NCBI RefSeq assembly: GCF_001659605.2
Contig: NC_035171.2
Location: 27,383,825 to 27,447,824 of the forward strand
DNA length: 64,000 nt
DNA from: Manihot esculenta
Lineage: Eukaryota; Streptophyta; Magnoliopsida; Malpighiales; Euphorbiaceae
Direction: 5' to 3'
Position 1 is the stretch's first letter. Every line of letters begins with the position of its first letter. The position numbers and the translations under genes are program-made. The notes under the pieces were generated by a model that saw only the letters and a program-made list of their open reading frames with translations, was not told the origin of the DNA and did not search any database. Positions 44,480-55,487 of the stretch are shown here, in pieces.

Positions 44480-45440
44480 GGCATGAGGAATGACTTGACC
44501 ATCTAGTTTGGCCAGTTTGTATGACCGTGGACGAATAATCTTCGAGACCTTAAATGGTCCTTTCCAGTTCTCGCCCAACTTATGAGACCCAACATTGGTA
44601 CTTGTTACATCTGTTCTCTTGAGGACTAGGTCTCCCATATTAAAAGCTCATGGCTTGACCTTATTGTTGAATATTCTAGACATTTTATTTTTGTAAACTG
44701 CCATTCTGATTGCGGCCTTTTCATGTAAGTATTCAGCTTGGTCCAAATTGAACTGCATCTCTTCTGGATTTCCTGAAATCTTAGGGTGTTGTGTCCTGAA
44801 GCTACTTACTTGGATTTCCACGGGGATGACTGTATCGGCCCTATATACAAAGGAAAATGGCATTTCTCCTGTAGCTATTTTGGGAGTAGTGTTGTATGCT
44901 CATAGTATATGAGATAACTCCTCGGGCCAGCTGCCTTTGGCTTGGTCAAGTCTTTTCTTTAGCCCCTGTAAGATGGTCCTGTTTGTGACCTCTATCATAC
45001 CATTTGTTTGAGGGTGATAGGCTGAGCTGAACCTCAAGTTAATTTTTCATTTCTTGTAGAAGTCTTTAAATCTAAAGCTCGCAAGCTGAGTCCCATTATC
45101 AGTAATCACTATCTTGGGTATCCCGAATCGAGTAAATATGTTTTTGCTATTGAAGGAAATTACTTGTTGGGTGGTGATGAACTATACCGCCTCAACTTCT
45201 ACCCATTTGATAAAATGATCCACTGCCATGATTATAAACTTCCTTGACTCTGATGCCTTAGGGAAGGAGCCAATGATGTCTATCCCCCACTGAAAGAAAG
45301 GCCACGGGCTTCCAATGGCTGCTTGCATTTCTCCTAAGGTCCTTAGGATGTTTGCATGTACTTGGCATCTTCGACACTTCTGGAAAAGTTGGTTTGCATC
45401 TTGTATTATCGTCAGCCAGTGGTACCCTTATCTGAATACT
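44480..45440 (-). pseudogene. TAT-2 integrase relic
   Basis: The minus strand can be followed nearly in one frame. The finger end CRRCQVH (about 45375) is followed by core residues in WGIDIIGSFP, ITDNGTQ and YHPQTNG, then a C-terminal part ending in GPFKV. A few stop codons interrupt it. The 71-codon open piece at 44863-44648 is part of this domain and not a gene. Confidence 0.7.
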
Positions 45441-45559
45441 TTTCAGGCGATTGTCCGAGCTCCCTTATGGCTATTGTAGTCACCTTCATTAATATTCTTT
45501 AGGATTTACTAGCCTTCCTTCTCTATAACACATTATAGCCATGGCTATGTGGAGGACCT

Positions 45560-46700
45560 CCTGTACAACCAACCATCAATTAGTGTGTATTTAAAAGATT
45601 TCCTTATTACTTATTTAACTGATAATTCATCAGCTGGAAGATCATTTTGTTTTAAAAATTTATAGACGGGCATTATCCATGATTCTCCCTCCTTTACGGG
45701 GAAAGACTCTTCCACCTCTATTGCTAGAGTGTGCAATTTCTTAAATTAAAATGGTTGGGTCAAGTGTTGTTCACCCGCCGCCGCCATTTTGGCTAAAAGA
45801 TCTGCCTCTTTATTATTACCTCTAGCTACCTGGCGAAGTTCTCAACTACCTTCTCTTTAATCCTCTCAATTAGGGACCAAACCTTCTTCTCATATTTGAC
45901 AAGGTTCGATTCTCAGACTTTGAATTGTCCCTGACACTGATTAACAACTAATTATGAGTCACTAAAAATAATAGATTTTTGTATACCCAACTCCTTGATG
46001 ATTCTCAGGGCTATTATTACCGCCTCATACTCGGCTACATTGTTGGTGGCCTTGAAGGTGAGTTTTGTCGCATATCGAAACTTTATACCGACTTGAGACT
46101 ACAACAAGATCTCAATTCCGGAATCCCCGGCTCTACAAGCTCCATCTACCCAAACCTTCCACTCCTCTATGGTTGATTCACGGGACTCTGAAGGTTCTAA
46201 CGGCTGAGTTATTTTTGCAACAAAATAGGCTAGCACTTTGATTTTCATAACCTTTGTTGGAACATACCTAATGTCATAGGCTGAAAATATTACTGTCTAG
46301 GTAGACAGCTGCCCTGACAGCTCTAATCTATATAGAACCTTTTGCAAATGATAATCGGTTCTGATTTCTATGGTGTGTGACTTGAAGTATGGTCATAACT
46401 TTATAGCTGACATTAGGACTGCAAATGCTAACTTCTCGAGAGGAGAATAATTCAACTCTGCCCCCTTCAACACTTGGCTATGTTATAGACAAGTATAAAA
46501 ATAAAACTTTGCTTTCGACAGGAGAGCTTAGTAACGAAGGAGAAGATAAAAAAGTTTTCAAACTTTCAAAAGCCTCTGCACAATCTTTCTCCCATTCAAA
46601 CTTACCTTGGCCTTTTAAGGCCTTAAAAAACGGGAGATATCTTCTGGTCGAGCATGATATGAATTGACCTAGGGCAGTGACCCGCCCATTGAGCCTATGT
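45560..46700 (-). pseudogene. TAT-2 RNase H and additional RNase H relic
   Basis: From about 46700 to 46230 the minus strand reads the gypsy RNase H region (SPLEKLAFAVLMSA, TDYHLQKVL, YFVAKI). From about 46180 a second RNase H follows (VWVDGACRAG, NNVAEYEAV, SDSQLVVNQ). Two RNase H domains in tandem before integrase identify the TAT lineage. Stops are present. Confidence 0.7.
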
Positions 46701-46785
46701 ACCTCATTGATGGTTTTGGCACCTCCATATTTTGGATGTTGCTGATCTTCTCAGGGTTTGCTTTTATACCTCTTTATGATATTAT

Positions 46786-48226
46786 TGTTAGTGTATATGC
46801 CCTAGGCCATTATCTTGGATATTTTTGTATGTCGTTTTGGTTATTAATAAAAGAGGTTTTTATCATTATTATTTGTTTGCATGTTACATAATAATGATTA
46901 TCATCTCTGGTTACTTATTATTATGTTGATAATAATAAAATATAACTGGTATGATTATTGATTGATAATCATGAGATGATTATGTATATATTGATATAAT
47001 TCAATAATCATAAATACTTGTTAGAGAACAAAGTATTGGATGGACTCGCATTGAGATTACTACATGGGTCATTGTCATAAGTGAATCTCAAAGTAGTTAT
47101 GTCTTAATCCTTTGACTTGAGATTGTTATAGTTTCCAACATAAGGACTATTATGTTTTGACATAACCAAATGTTGTCTTTAATCGAACAATCATAAAGGT
47201 TATGATTGAGCATGATAGAAATTATGTAGAGGATAATGAACAATCAAGATAGAATTTGTCCCTCTTTTTGAGAGAGATATCTTCTGGGCCCCTCGATAAG
47301 TGAGACTGAGAAATGCATGGCCGTGCTCAAATGAATTGATAGTGTGATAATATCATTTGAATTTATTAGTCTACTTAGAGATCGAGAAATCATAAGTTTG
47401 AACATTATTAGTTTGACATTGACCATGACTTATGTTCAAACTAGATATCGTGTGACAAATGGATTAATACATGTTCTATTTATTAGGCTTTATCGCACTA
47501 TTGATCCTCATATTAGTTGGGTAGTCATAATGTCTTGCTAGAGGCCACTTATGATTTATGGGCCTTGTGGGACTGGGCCTATTGCCAATTAATATGAGCC
47601 TATTGGGTCACACACAAGAACGTTATTGATATGCTATATTAATGGGCTAAAAGCCCATTAGTATAATTAATAATAATAAAGTGTTATTATTATTAATTAT
47701 TTATTTATTATTAGATAATAATATTTAAAAGATCTGCAGTCTATCTGTAACTGTTACAGATAAATGACTCTATCACATAAAGATATTTGAGTATCTGTGA
47801 GATTGTGATAGTGGGTTCTGAACACAACTCTTTTAGGAAAAGAGTTGTACAATTCTTTTAGGAAAAGAATTGTGGAAAACGAAAAGACTAAAACCTATAA
47901 ATACTCCTACTACAAATTTAGGAGTGATGGTTTTTTAGAAAACTCAGTCTAAAACTGCAGATTGTGGAGCACATAATCTATCCATCCTTGAGAGAGCTAG
48001 CACTCTAGAAGGATAGAAGACGTTTGTGTGGATACCATTGAGGGTGTTCGTTTGAAAAGGCAGCACCATCAGTCCGGCATTGTTTCTTCTTGACGAGATT
48101 AACAGGTTAGTCTCATATCCATCTTTTGAATTAAACGAAGCACTTGGATTCTGAGAAAGGAAATCAACAGAGATTGTATTTTTCCGCTGCGCAACTGGGT
48201 TGCAATAATCTCATGATTTCCCAACA
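46786..48226 (+). mobile_element. Copia-type solo LTR inserted in TAT-2 reverse transcriptase
   Basis: 1,441 bp from TGTTAGTGTATATGCC to GATTTCCCAACA, with a TATAAATA box at 47896-47903 followed by a leader-like region, so it reads as an LTR in plus orientation. The flanks are ATTAT (46781-46785) and ATGAT (48227-48231), a 5-bp target duplication with one mismatch. Reverse-transcriptase coding sequence of TAT-2 resumes on both sides (FLGYI to the right; ANPEKI to the left, on the minus strand), which confirms both boundaries. There is only one LTR copy and no internal region, so it is a recombination product. Confidence 0.8.
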
Positions 48227-49000
48227 ATGATATATCCCAGAAACTTCCTAGCCTTCACCTTGAAGGTACACTTTTCAGGATTCAGCTTAATACTCATCTT
48301 GTTTAGAACGTCAAAAACTTTGCGGATATCTTCCAGATTGTCTTCCAACGATCGGCTCTTTATTACCATGTCATCGACGTATACTTTGACTGTTGATCTC
48401 ACCATGTCTTTGAAGATTCTTGACACTAGCCTTTGGTACATCGCTCCCGTATTTTTCAGCCCAAAAGATATTACCTTGTAGTAGTAAACTCCTTCAACGC
48501 GGTTTTCTCTGTGTCCTTGGTGTGCATCATGATTTGGTGGTATCCTGAAATGGCATCGAGGAAGGAAACCACTGCATGACTCGAGGTTGAGTTTACCAAT
48601 CTATCGATGGATGATAATAGATAATGATCTTTCGAACATGCTTTATTCAGGTTCGTGAAATCCACGTACATCCTCCATTTCCCATTGGCTTTCTTCACCA
48701 AGACCGCGTTGGCCAGCCACATGGGATATTAAACTTCCTTTATCAATCTTGCACTTAGAAGCTTATTCACCTTTTCTTTGATCACTTGCTACCTCTCTAG
48801 TGCAAACTTTCTTTTCTTTTGTTGGACTGGCTTGGCGGTCTTGTCAATAGATAGTTTATGGGTAATGAGAGTCGGGTCCACACCTGTTACATCTTTTGGA
48901 GATCAAGCAAAAGTGGTTATTCAGGTTTTTAGCAACTTTATTAGATGGGTCTTTATTTTTTCAGTTAACGCAATACCAAATCGTACCTTTTGATCCTTAC
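48227..49000 (-). pseudogene. TAT-2 reverse transcriptase relic
   Basis: The minus strand reads KPVQQKKRKFALER, VLVKKANGKWRMYVDFTNLN, SFLDAISGYHQI and, in another frame, the catalytic YVDDMVIKS and FKVKARKFLGYI. The YVDDM form and surrounding residues are those of TAT-type gypsy elements. At least one frameshift is present, and the C-terminal end lies beyond the solo LTR. Confidence 0.75.
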
Positions 49001-49141
49001 CCAGCTGGACTTCTTCTACTGAGTCTGCTAGTTCTGGCTTTACATGAGATTCTGGTTTCTCCAACAAGTTGATGAGCATTGTTCTTTTTTGAGACTTTTT
49101 GCTGGATGTCCATATCCTTCTTTGGCCAACCTCGGATTGCC

Positions 49142-49760
49142 TCAGACCACGACTATTCTTCCTGGAGCTGGTAACTTAAGATACATAGCACCCATGTTAA
49201 TAACAATACCGTGGCGGTTTAGGACTATGCGGCCGAGTATAGCATTGTATGCAAATGGGATGTCTATTACTGCAAACTTTGCATACAAATCTCGCCTATA
49301 CTTTTCATCACCCAAGACTAGGGGGAGGTTGATGGTGCCCAGTACTGCTACGGTCTTATCTTCTAATCCTACCAACGAATAGTACCCATGTTAATAACAA
49401 TACCGTAGCAGTTTAGGACTGGGCGACCGAGTATAGCATTGTATGCAAATGGGATGTCTACTACTGCAAACTCTATATACAACTCTCGCCTATACTTTTC
49501 GTCACCCAGGACTAGGGGGAGGTTGATGGTGCCCAGTACTACCACGGTCTTATCTCCTAATCCTACTAACGAATAGGAGACCTTGGCCATGTTACTTTTG
49601 CCAAGTCTAATTTGTTAAAAACATTTAGGATGAGAAGGTTAATGGAACTACTTGTATCCACAAATACTCACCTTACCTCGTACTGGCTCAGGAGAATCTT
49701 AACAACCAGTGGATCATTTTAAAAGAATTCAATCACTTTATAGGTAGGTCCGAACCTTAC
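49142..49760 (-). pseudogene. TAT-2 protease-region relic with internal duplication
   Basis: The minus strand near 49670 reads VFVDTSSSINLL, at the place of the aspartic-protease loop. It is followed by SLVGLGDKTVVVLGTINLPL and the conserved FAYNAILGRPVLN. The second part occurs twice because of the 194-bp duplication. Confidence 0.65.
49191..49578 (-). repeat. 194-bp tandem duplication in TAT-2
   Basis: Copies start with CCCATGTTAATAACAATACC at 49191 and 49385 and differ at roughly one position in twelve. As 194 is not a multiple of three, the duplication shifts the reading frame. Confidence 0.9.
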
Positions 49761-49974
49761 CTCTTGCTTGGCCCTTGCTTCTTGATCAACTAACAGGACG
49801 TCTTCTGCTACACGCTTATTTTTTCTTTCTTTATCAGGTTCTTCTGTAATGACATATATAATTCTGGTCATTTCAATAGATAAACATGCGAAATTCCCTT
49901 ACTTTAGAGAGAAAAGAAATAAGAGATTGCTTTTAATCCAAACGAACGGAAAGAATTCAATAGATTTTTCGACA

Positions 49975-50480
49975 ACAGAACCAAATGATATTGCAGAAAT
50001 TAGATTAATGACGTGGCCGAAATGGAACTATATTGTGATTAACTAGACTTACAAGGAAGAGAAGGTAAGATGTTGGTGGGTGCCTACGGCAGCCACTTCG
50101 ACGCTCAAGTCAATATACTAAAGATTATAGAGAGAATGCATTGAATTGTTTTGAATTTGAGTAGTGATCAAGAATAGCATACCTTTGCCTCTATGCCTCT
50201 TTTCCTTTTATACTGTAGGAAGGTAGGGATAAATATAACATTTCTTGATTATCTGACAATGATGTGACCGATTACTTAATAAGGGATGTTGCCAGCTAAT
50301 ATGTTGGCGATCCCGCAATCACAGACGTAACTGGATATACTGAGCTGTATTTAATAACGGTAACTTTATGTCGAAACTCGCTGCGAGTCTTTAATAATTA
50401 ATCAGGTGTTAAGGTGTTCAGATTTTTATTTTCTCAAGCTAGACTACGTTTCCCACTCATTAAAATTTTACCGCGTGGAC
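49975..50480 (-). repeat. TAT-2 LTR (5' copy)
   Basis: GATTAATGACGTGGCCG, GGTGGGTGCCTACGGCAGCC, TATACTGTAGG and AAGGGATGTTGCCAGCTAAT match the 3' copy at 43760-44085 and TAT-1 in order. The outer limit near 50480 is an estimate. Confidence 0.6.
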
Positions 50481-50530
50481 TTATCTTGTAATAAGAGTTT
50501 ATGGTTTAATTTGGGTGATTGGTATGTAAC

Positions 50531-51666
50531 ATAAAAAAATTGTTATTATTTTATCTGTACAGAAGAGATTTAGTAAATTAAAAACTCAAAGGAAAAGTTT
50601 TGAGAGAATAAACGTAAACTGGATTTAATCCAATCATTATAAAATTACGTATAATTTGATGTGACTGATCATAAGAAAATTAGTTATCATAAAAAATTCA
50701 TCAAATGGGTAGAGGAATTTGAAAGTCATGGGTTCACACCTTCTAACAAAAGGCTTAGCAATGACTTTGACTTATCAATGCTGACCAACCTAACAACGCA
50801 CTAGGATTTTTTAAGAATATTTTTCACGCTAAGGGATATTATTTGTGAAATAGATAAAAAAAAATCTTAATTACAAAAATAATTCAAATTTTTTTATATT
50901 TTAAAAATTTAATCCAAATATTTAAATCCTGATAGATATACCGAATTTCCAAAATTTGTAAAATTTTATCAATATTTTTTGAAATCGTGAAATATTGTTA
51001 TAATTCTAATTTATTTTACTATATTTTTCAACTTTATTTCTAGTTGATCTAACATATCAATATCAATAATTATTTCTAAACTATAATTTTGTATGTATGG
51101 TTAATAAAAAATCTTTTACTGTATAAATAAATTGATTGTTTTATTCGCATATTTTATAGGTTAAAAAAATTATTATTTAAAAAAATTTATTAAGTAATCA
51201 CTTAATTTTAAAAAATACAGTATTAAAATATATGTTATTTTAAAAAATTTACAAATTAATTTTTTTTAATTTTAACCGTTAAACGTTGTAAATAATTTAA
51301 AATATTCTTGTACGAAAAGATTAATTAGTAATTTTTTTATAAATTTAGAAATAAATTAATAAATTTTTTCAAATTATAAAAATTAAATAATAAAATATTT
51401 AACAGTTAAAATCAACGGAGAGACTAAGTAATAGACGGTCTACGATATCAAAAATATTTTAATATATTTTTTAAAATTGAAAGAGTAGTTAATGAATATT
51501 TTTATTTTATAGAGTAAATAGTAATTTTTTCAAAATGAAAAGGACAGAATTGGTGATTCGGATCTGGCTTGTATGAACCGGTCCGACTCCAACCTGACCA
51601 ATAAGCAGGAAATTCACAAGACAAATATGAAGTTCAAAACAAACAGAAGTCTCATCTTAATTTGCC
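50531..51666. other. DNA upstream of kinase gene 2
   Basis: AT-rich. At 50725-50790 a block (GAAAGTCATGGGTTCACACC) is shared with 35700 and 40070 and could be an ancestral promoter part. The last 100 bp (GGTCCGACTCCAACCTGACC) are GC-richer and may include the transcription start. No definite TATA box can be chosen. Confidence 0.4.
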
Positions 51667-54636
51667 ATGATTAGAGAAACTCTCATCTTTGTTTTCCTGC
51701 TAGTCTCCCAAAGTTGCAATGCTTTTGAAACAAACCGCTGTGCACCTTCAGCATGCGGCAATATCCGGAACATTAGCTACCCTTTCAGACTGGAAACTGA
51801 TTCAATCAACTGCGGAGACCATAGATATAACCTTTCCTGTGAAAATGATTCGACGGTGTTGAATCTATATGGAGGAAAATACTACGTCCAGGCCATCAAT
51901 TACCATAACTTCACGATCCGACTGGTGGATGCTGGCGTCCGTCAACATGATTGTTCTTCCATTCCTCGTTTTCCTTTGTCTCGTTACCACTTCAAAAAGG
52001 GAGATCCATACTCTGATTACAATTATAACTGGAGTGACGAAGAATTGAGTTATTCACTTTCACTGGGGAGTATCGTGTTCCTCAAGTGCCAAAATCCAGT
52101 GAATTTTTCTCTCTATCCACATATGGATGCTGCACCTTGCATCAGTACTGGACTCAACTATTCATATGTGATGGTTACACGATGCCCATGGGTATCTAAT
52201 CTGATGGACTTGTGCAGCGTGGAGATGATGACTTTAATTCCATCAGCAGCATTGGATTATTATTCATGTCACGTAGAGAAAAATGTTTCCTTTAATGAAA
52301 TTCACAAATATCTGGCGTTTGGGTTCGAGATTTCATGGTTCGATAGCCTCTACTGTGTTAATTGTACATATGGCTGCTACCTGGAGAACAACACCAACCA
52401 TGTTCATTGCATAACATATAAAGGTACGCAACACTTTCATCTATTAATTTTCTTACACTATACAATTTATTGCACAATTAAATTTAAAAAATATATATAT
52501 ATTATTTGAAAATTAATTAATTAATTAATGTCAGTTTACTCATTATATATTACTTCTTGTAATAATTCTTTTACTCTTATCTTGCTTGTGTATTTTATAT
52601 CTAAATTAGTTTATTTATAAACATTGTGTCATATGAGCACATAGGCATAAGTGTAAATACGTGAAATAACAAAATACATGTTATAGTGCATATTTTGCAT
52701 CAATATTATATATTTCTTTCTGAATAAATACATATTAGTATTTTATTTTTTATTATTATAATAAATGAATAGTTCTTATAAATATTAATTTAATTGTTTC
52801 CTCAATTATTTGCAGGTAAGATTGACATAGGATATAGACTCCGAGGTAAGGCCTCTCTTTCCGTTTATACAATATGTGATAATGTTTAATTAATTATTAT
52901 TTGCTAAGTGAATTACTATTAGATATTTTTTTATTTTTTTAAATTAATTACTTATTTTATATTTTAAATTCACTCTATTAAAATATATTTATATTTTATA
53001 AAATCAAAATTTTTAATTTTTCTATTTAAGAAAATCTTATTTTAGTTTTGAATATTTATACAGTTTAATCTCTATAATTTAGATTATATGTATTATTTAA
53101 TTTTGTAACTGGTAATATTATTTAGTTTATTTATCTAAAATTAAAATATATTGACCAATATTTTATTTAATAAAAAGACTGACAAATTTAACTTTATAAA
53201 ATAAAAGAATGTTTTAATTCAGTATTATTTAAATTACGCTTAATAGTTAATTTTAAAAAACACAAATGTCATAGTTATTTACCCTTGCTTCCTTTAACTT
53301 TTGGGAATACCAACATCACCGTTTTCCTATACAGTTGCTGTCTATTATTGGCTCCCAATCAAGATCTTGCCTAATGTTGGTAAGCACTCTTCCTATTAAT
53401 CAATTATTTCAGATATAGTTATTTATATGCAGATCTAGATCGAGTCAGCAAGAAAAGATAGCTAACTTATAAACTAGATAGCTAAGCAAAATCTTAACGA
53501 ATGAATGATTTCATAAATTTCACACAGGAAAATTTTTTGCTGCAAGAACTTTAATTGGGGCTCTGTTGTTAGTTGCATTTCTTACGTACAAATGGCGAAG
53601 AAGGCACCTATCAGGATATGATGCAATTGAAGAATTCTTACAGAACCACAATAACCTTATGCCAATAAGATATTCTCACCCAGACATTAAGAAGATTACT
53701 AGAGGTTTTAAGGAAAAGTTAGGAGGAGGTTTTGGTTGTGTATATAAAGGAAAACTTCGAAGCGGTAAAGTTGCTGCAATAAAGATATTGAATAGCTCTA
53801 AAGCTAATGGACAAGATTTTATCAATGAGGTTGCTACTATTGGACGAATTCACCATGCTAATGTTGTACAATTAATTGGCTTTTGTTTCGAGAGATCAAA
53901 GCAAGCTCTTATATATGAATTCATGCCTAATGGGTCTCTTAATAATTACATAGGTCGTCAAGAAGGATCGATTTCTCTAAGTTGGGAAAAACTTTATGAG
54001 ATTTCTCTTGGAGTGGCCCACAGCATTGAATATCTACATGAAGGTTGTGATATGCAAATCCTTCATTTTGATATCAAACCTCATAATGTTCTCCTTGATG
54101 AAAATTTCACACCAAAGATTTCAGATTTTGGGCTTGCTAAATTTTATCCAACCAAAGGGAACATTGCATCTCTCACAGCTGCGAGGGGAACGATAGGATA
54201 CATGGCACCAGAATTGTTTTATAAAAACATTGGACGTGTCTCATATAAAGCAGATGTATATAGCTTTGGAATATTGATGCTAGAAATGGCAGACAAAAGG
54301 AAGAATGTAAATTCACTTGCTGAACATTTAAGTGAAGTTTACTATCCATTTTGGGTACATGACCAACTATCTAGTGGAAAATTACCGATAAAAGATACAA
54401 CAGAGGGAGAAAATATAATAGCTAGAAAAATGATTTTGACAGAATTATGGTGTGTGCAAATGCAACTTTGTGATCGTCCTCCCATGAAAAAAGTTATAGA
54501 GATGCTTGAAGGAGACTTGGAAAGCCTACAATTGCCTCCGAGGCCTATTCTATTTCCTGCAACCCCAGTGACCATGGATAAAGGAGAATCATCATTAGAG
54601 TTAGGATCAAGTAGCTTGATTGAAAATTCAAGTTAA
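51667..54636 (+). CDS. LRK10L / rust-resistance-kinase-like receptor kinase (gene 2)
   Basis: Four exons, plus strand: 51667-52423, 52816-52845, 53335-53379 and 53528-54636, all GT-AG and phase 1, giving 646 residues. It has a signal peptide ([17 protein letters not shown]), a GUB_WAK-type ectodomain starting [18 protein letters not shown], further cysteines, a membrane segment in exon 4 ([12 protein letters not shown], about 283-298) and a kinase. The kinase has catalytic Lys in AAIKIL (363), HFDIKPHN (457-464), DFG (477-479) and GTIGYMAPE. The glycine loop reads LGGGFGCV, one residue shorter than the LGQGAYGTV of gene 1. The extra 45-bp exon 3 has no counterpart found in gene 1. Otherwise intact; likely a plasma-membrane receptor kinase of unknown ligand. 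The small second and third exons rest on splice sites and phase only. Confidence 0.87.
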
Positions 54637-55414
54637 GTGACTTGATACGCAATATCCCACTACTCATTTGAAGGTTTGTTCTTCAAGTTTTTTCACTTTA
54701 AAATGCTCTAAAGACTTAATTAGTTAATGACTTGATCATAATTAATTTATAGTGAATGTATGTGTATTTAACTTAAGAGTGTAAGCTGCCTTATTCATAT
54801 TTGTGGCTATTAATTTCAATGTGGACAATGCCATATAGGTGAGTAAGATAAGAATAAGACAGTAGAGTTTACGAAGTTTAGATGTGTATAAATGCATTCA
54901 GTCGATTCAATTGGCAATGAGCATCATCCTCTATTTTGAATCAGCTCTGCTAATGATTTATTAATTATCTATTTCTATAATTGATTGTAGTTTATTGTCC
55001 TTCAAAACAAAACGGGTTGATTTGGATTTAAACTTTGATATTTTTATTTTCCTTGTTTGTTTGTTATGAATCTAAGATGGGTCAACCAATTTTTTGTTCC
55101 AACTTGCCAATGCAATATGTTCTAATGGAATTAATTTGGTTTTGAATTCATATTCCTTGTTTAGTTGATTATATAGATAGCCTCAGTATTAAAGCTTTTA
55201 CGCTATTTTTTTTATGAAAAAATAACATATGTATGTATACATGCGAAAATATTTCTAATTAAATTATGTTTCAAGAAAATAACTTGCTTCTTACTTATGA
55301 TCTTCTCCCGAATTGCCCTATAAATGAATGATTTTCTTATAGAGCTAATAGCTTAGATTTTTAAATTAGAAAATATATTCCAAACTAGGAGAATATTCCC
55401 TATTGCTATTTGAT
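54637..55414. other. 3' flank of kinase gene 2
   Basis: AT-rich sequence containing the 3' UTR; no other gene or repeat seen. Confidence 0.45.
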
Positions 55415-55487
55415 GGTGCTGAAACGAAATTGTACTGCAATTGGTCACTCTGCAAAAAAGAGAACGTGAGGTGATTGGCACTTACGG
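55415..55487 (-). repeat. TAT LTR fragment (TAT-3, left part)
   Basis: ATTGTACTGCAATTGGTCAC...GAACGTGAGGTGATTGGCAC aligns with 2001-2075 and 43784-43855. It stops at the hAT-like terminus at 55488. The rest of this TAT remnant reappears at about 62240. Confidence 0.5.

Larger units (their letters stand above)
43735..50530 (-). mobile_element. Ty3/gypsy TAT-lineage retrotransposon, decayed but with both ends (TAT-2)
   Basis: On the minus strand the order is LTR (about 50480-49990), protease region (49760-49142), reverse transcriptase (49000-48227 and, across a solo LTR, 46785 on), RNase H, a second archaeal-type RNase H (about 46180-45930), integrase (about 45440-44480), and LTR (about 44085-43735). 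The extra RNase H before integrase is a hallmark of the TAT branch. Gag is largely missing. Stops, frameshifts, a 194-bp duplication, a solo LTR insertion and a Tekay LTR fragment make it a relic. It fills half of the space between the two kinase genes. Confidence 0.75.

Noticed and set aside
44648..44863. 71-codon minus-strand frame as an independent gene
   Set aside because: It is an internal piece of the TAT-2 integrase relic, continuous with integrase motifs on both sides.
49840..50046. 66-codon frame at 49849-50046 as a gene or plastid DNA insertion
   Set aside because: It looked like possible organelle sequence, but I could not match it to any plastid gene I know, and it runs into the TAT LTR. 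Left unassigned.
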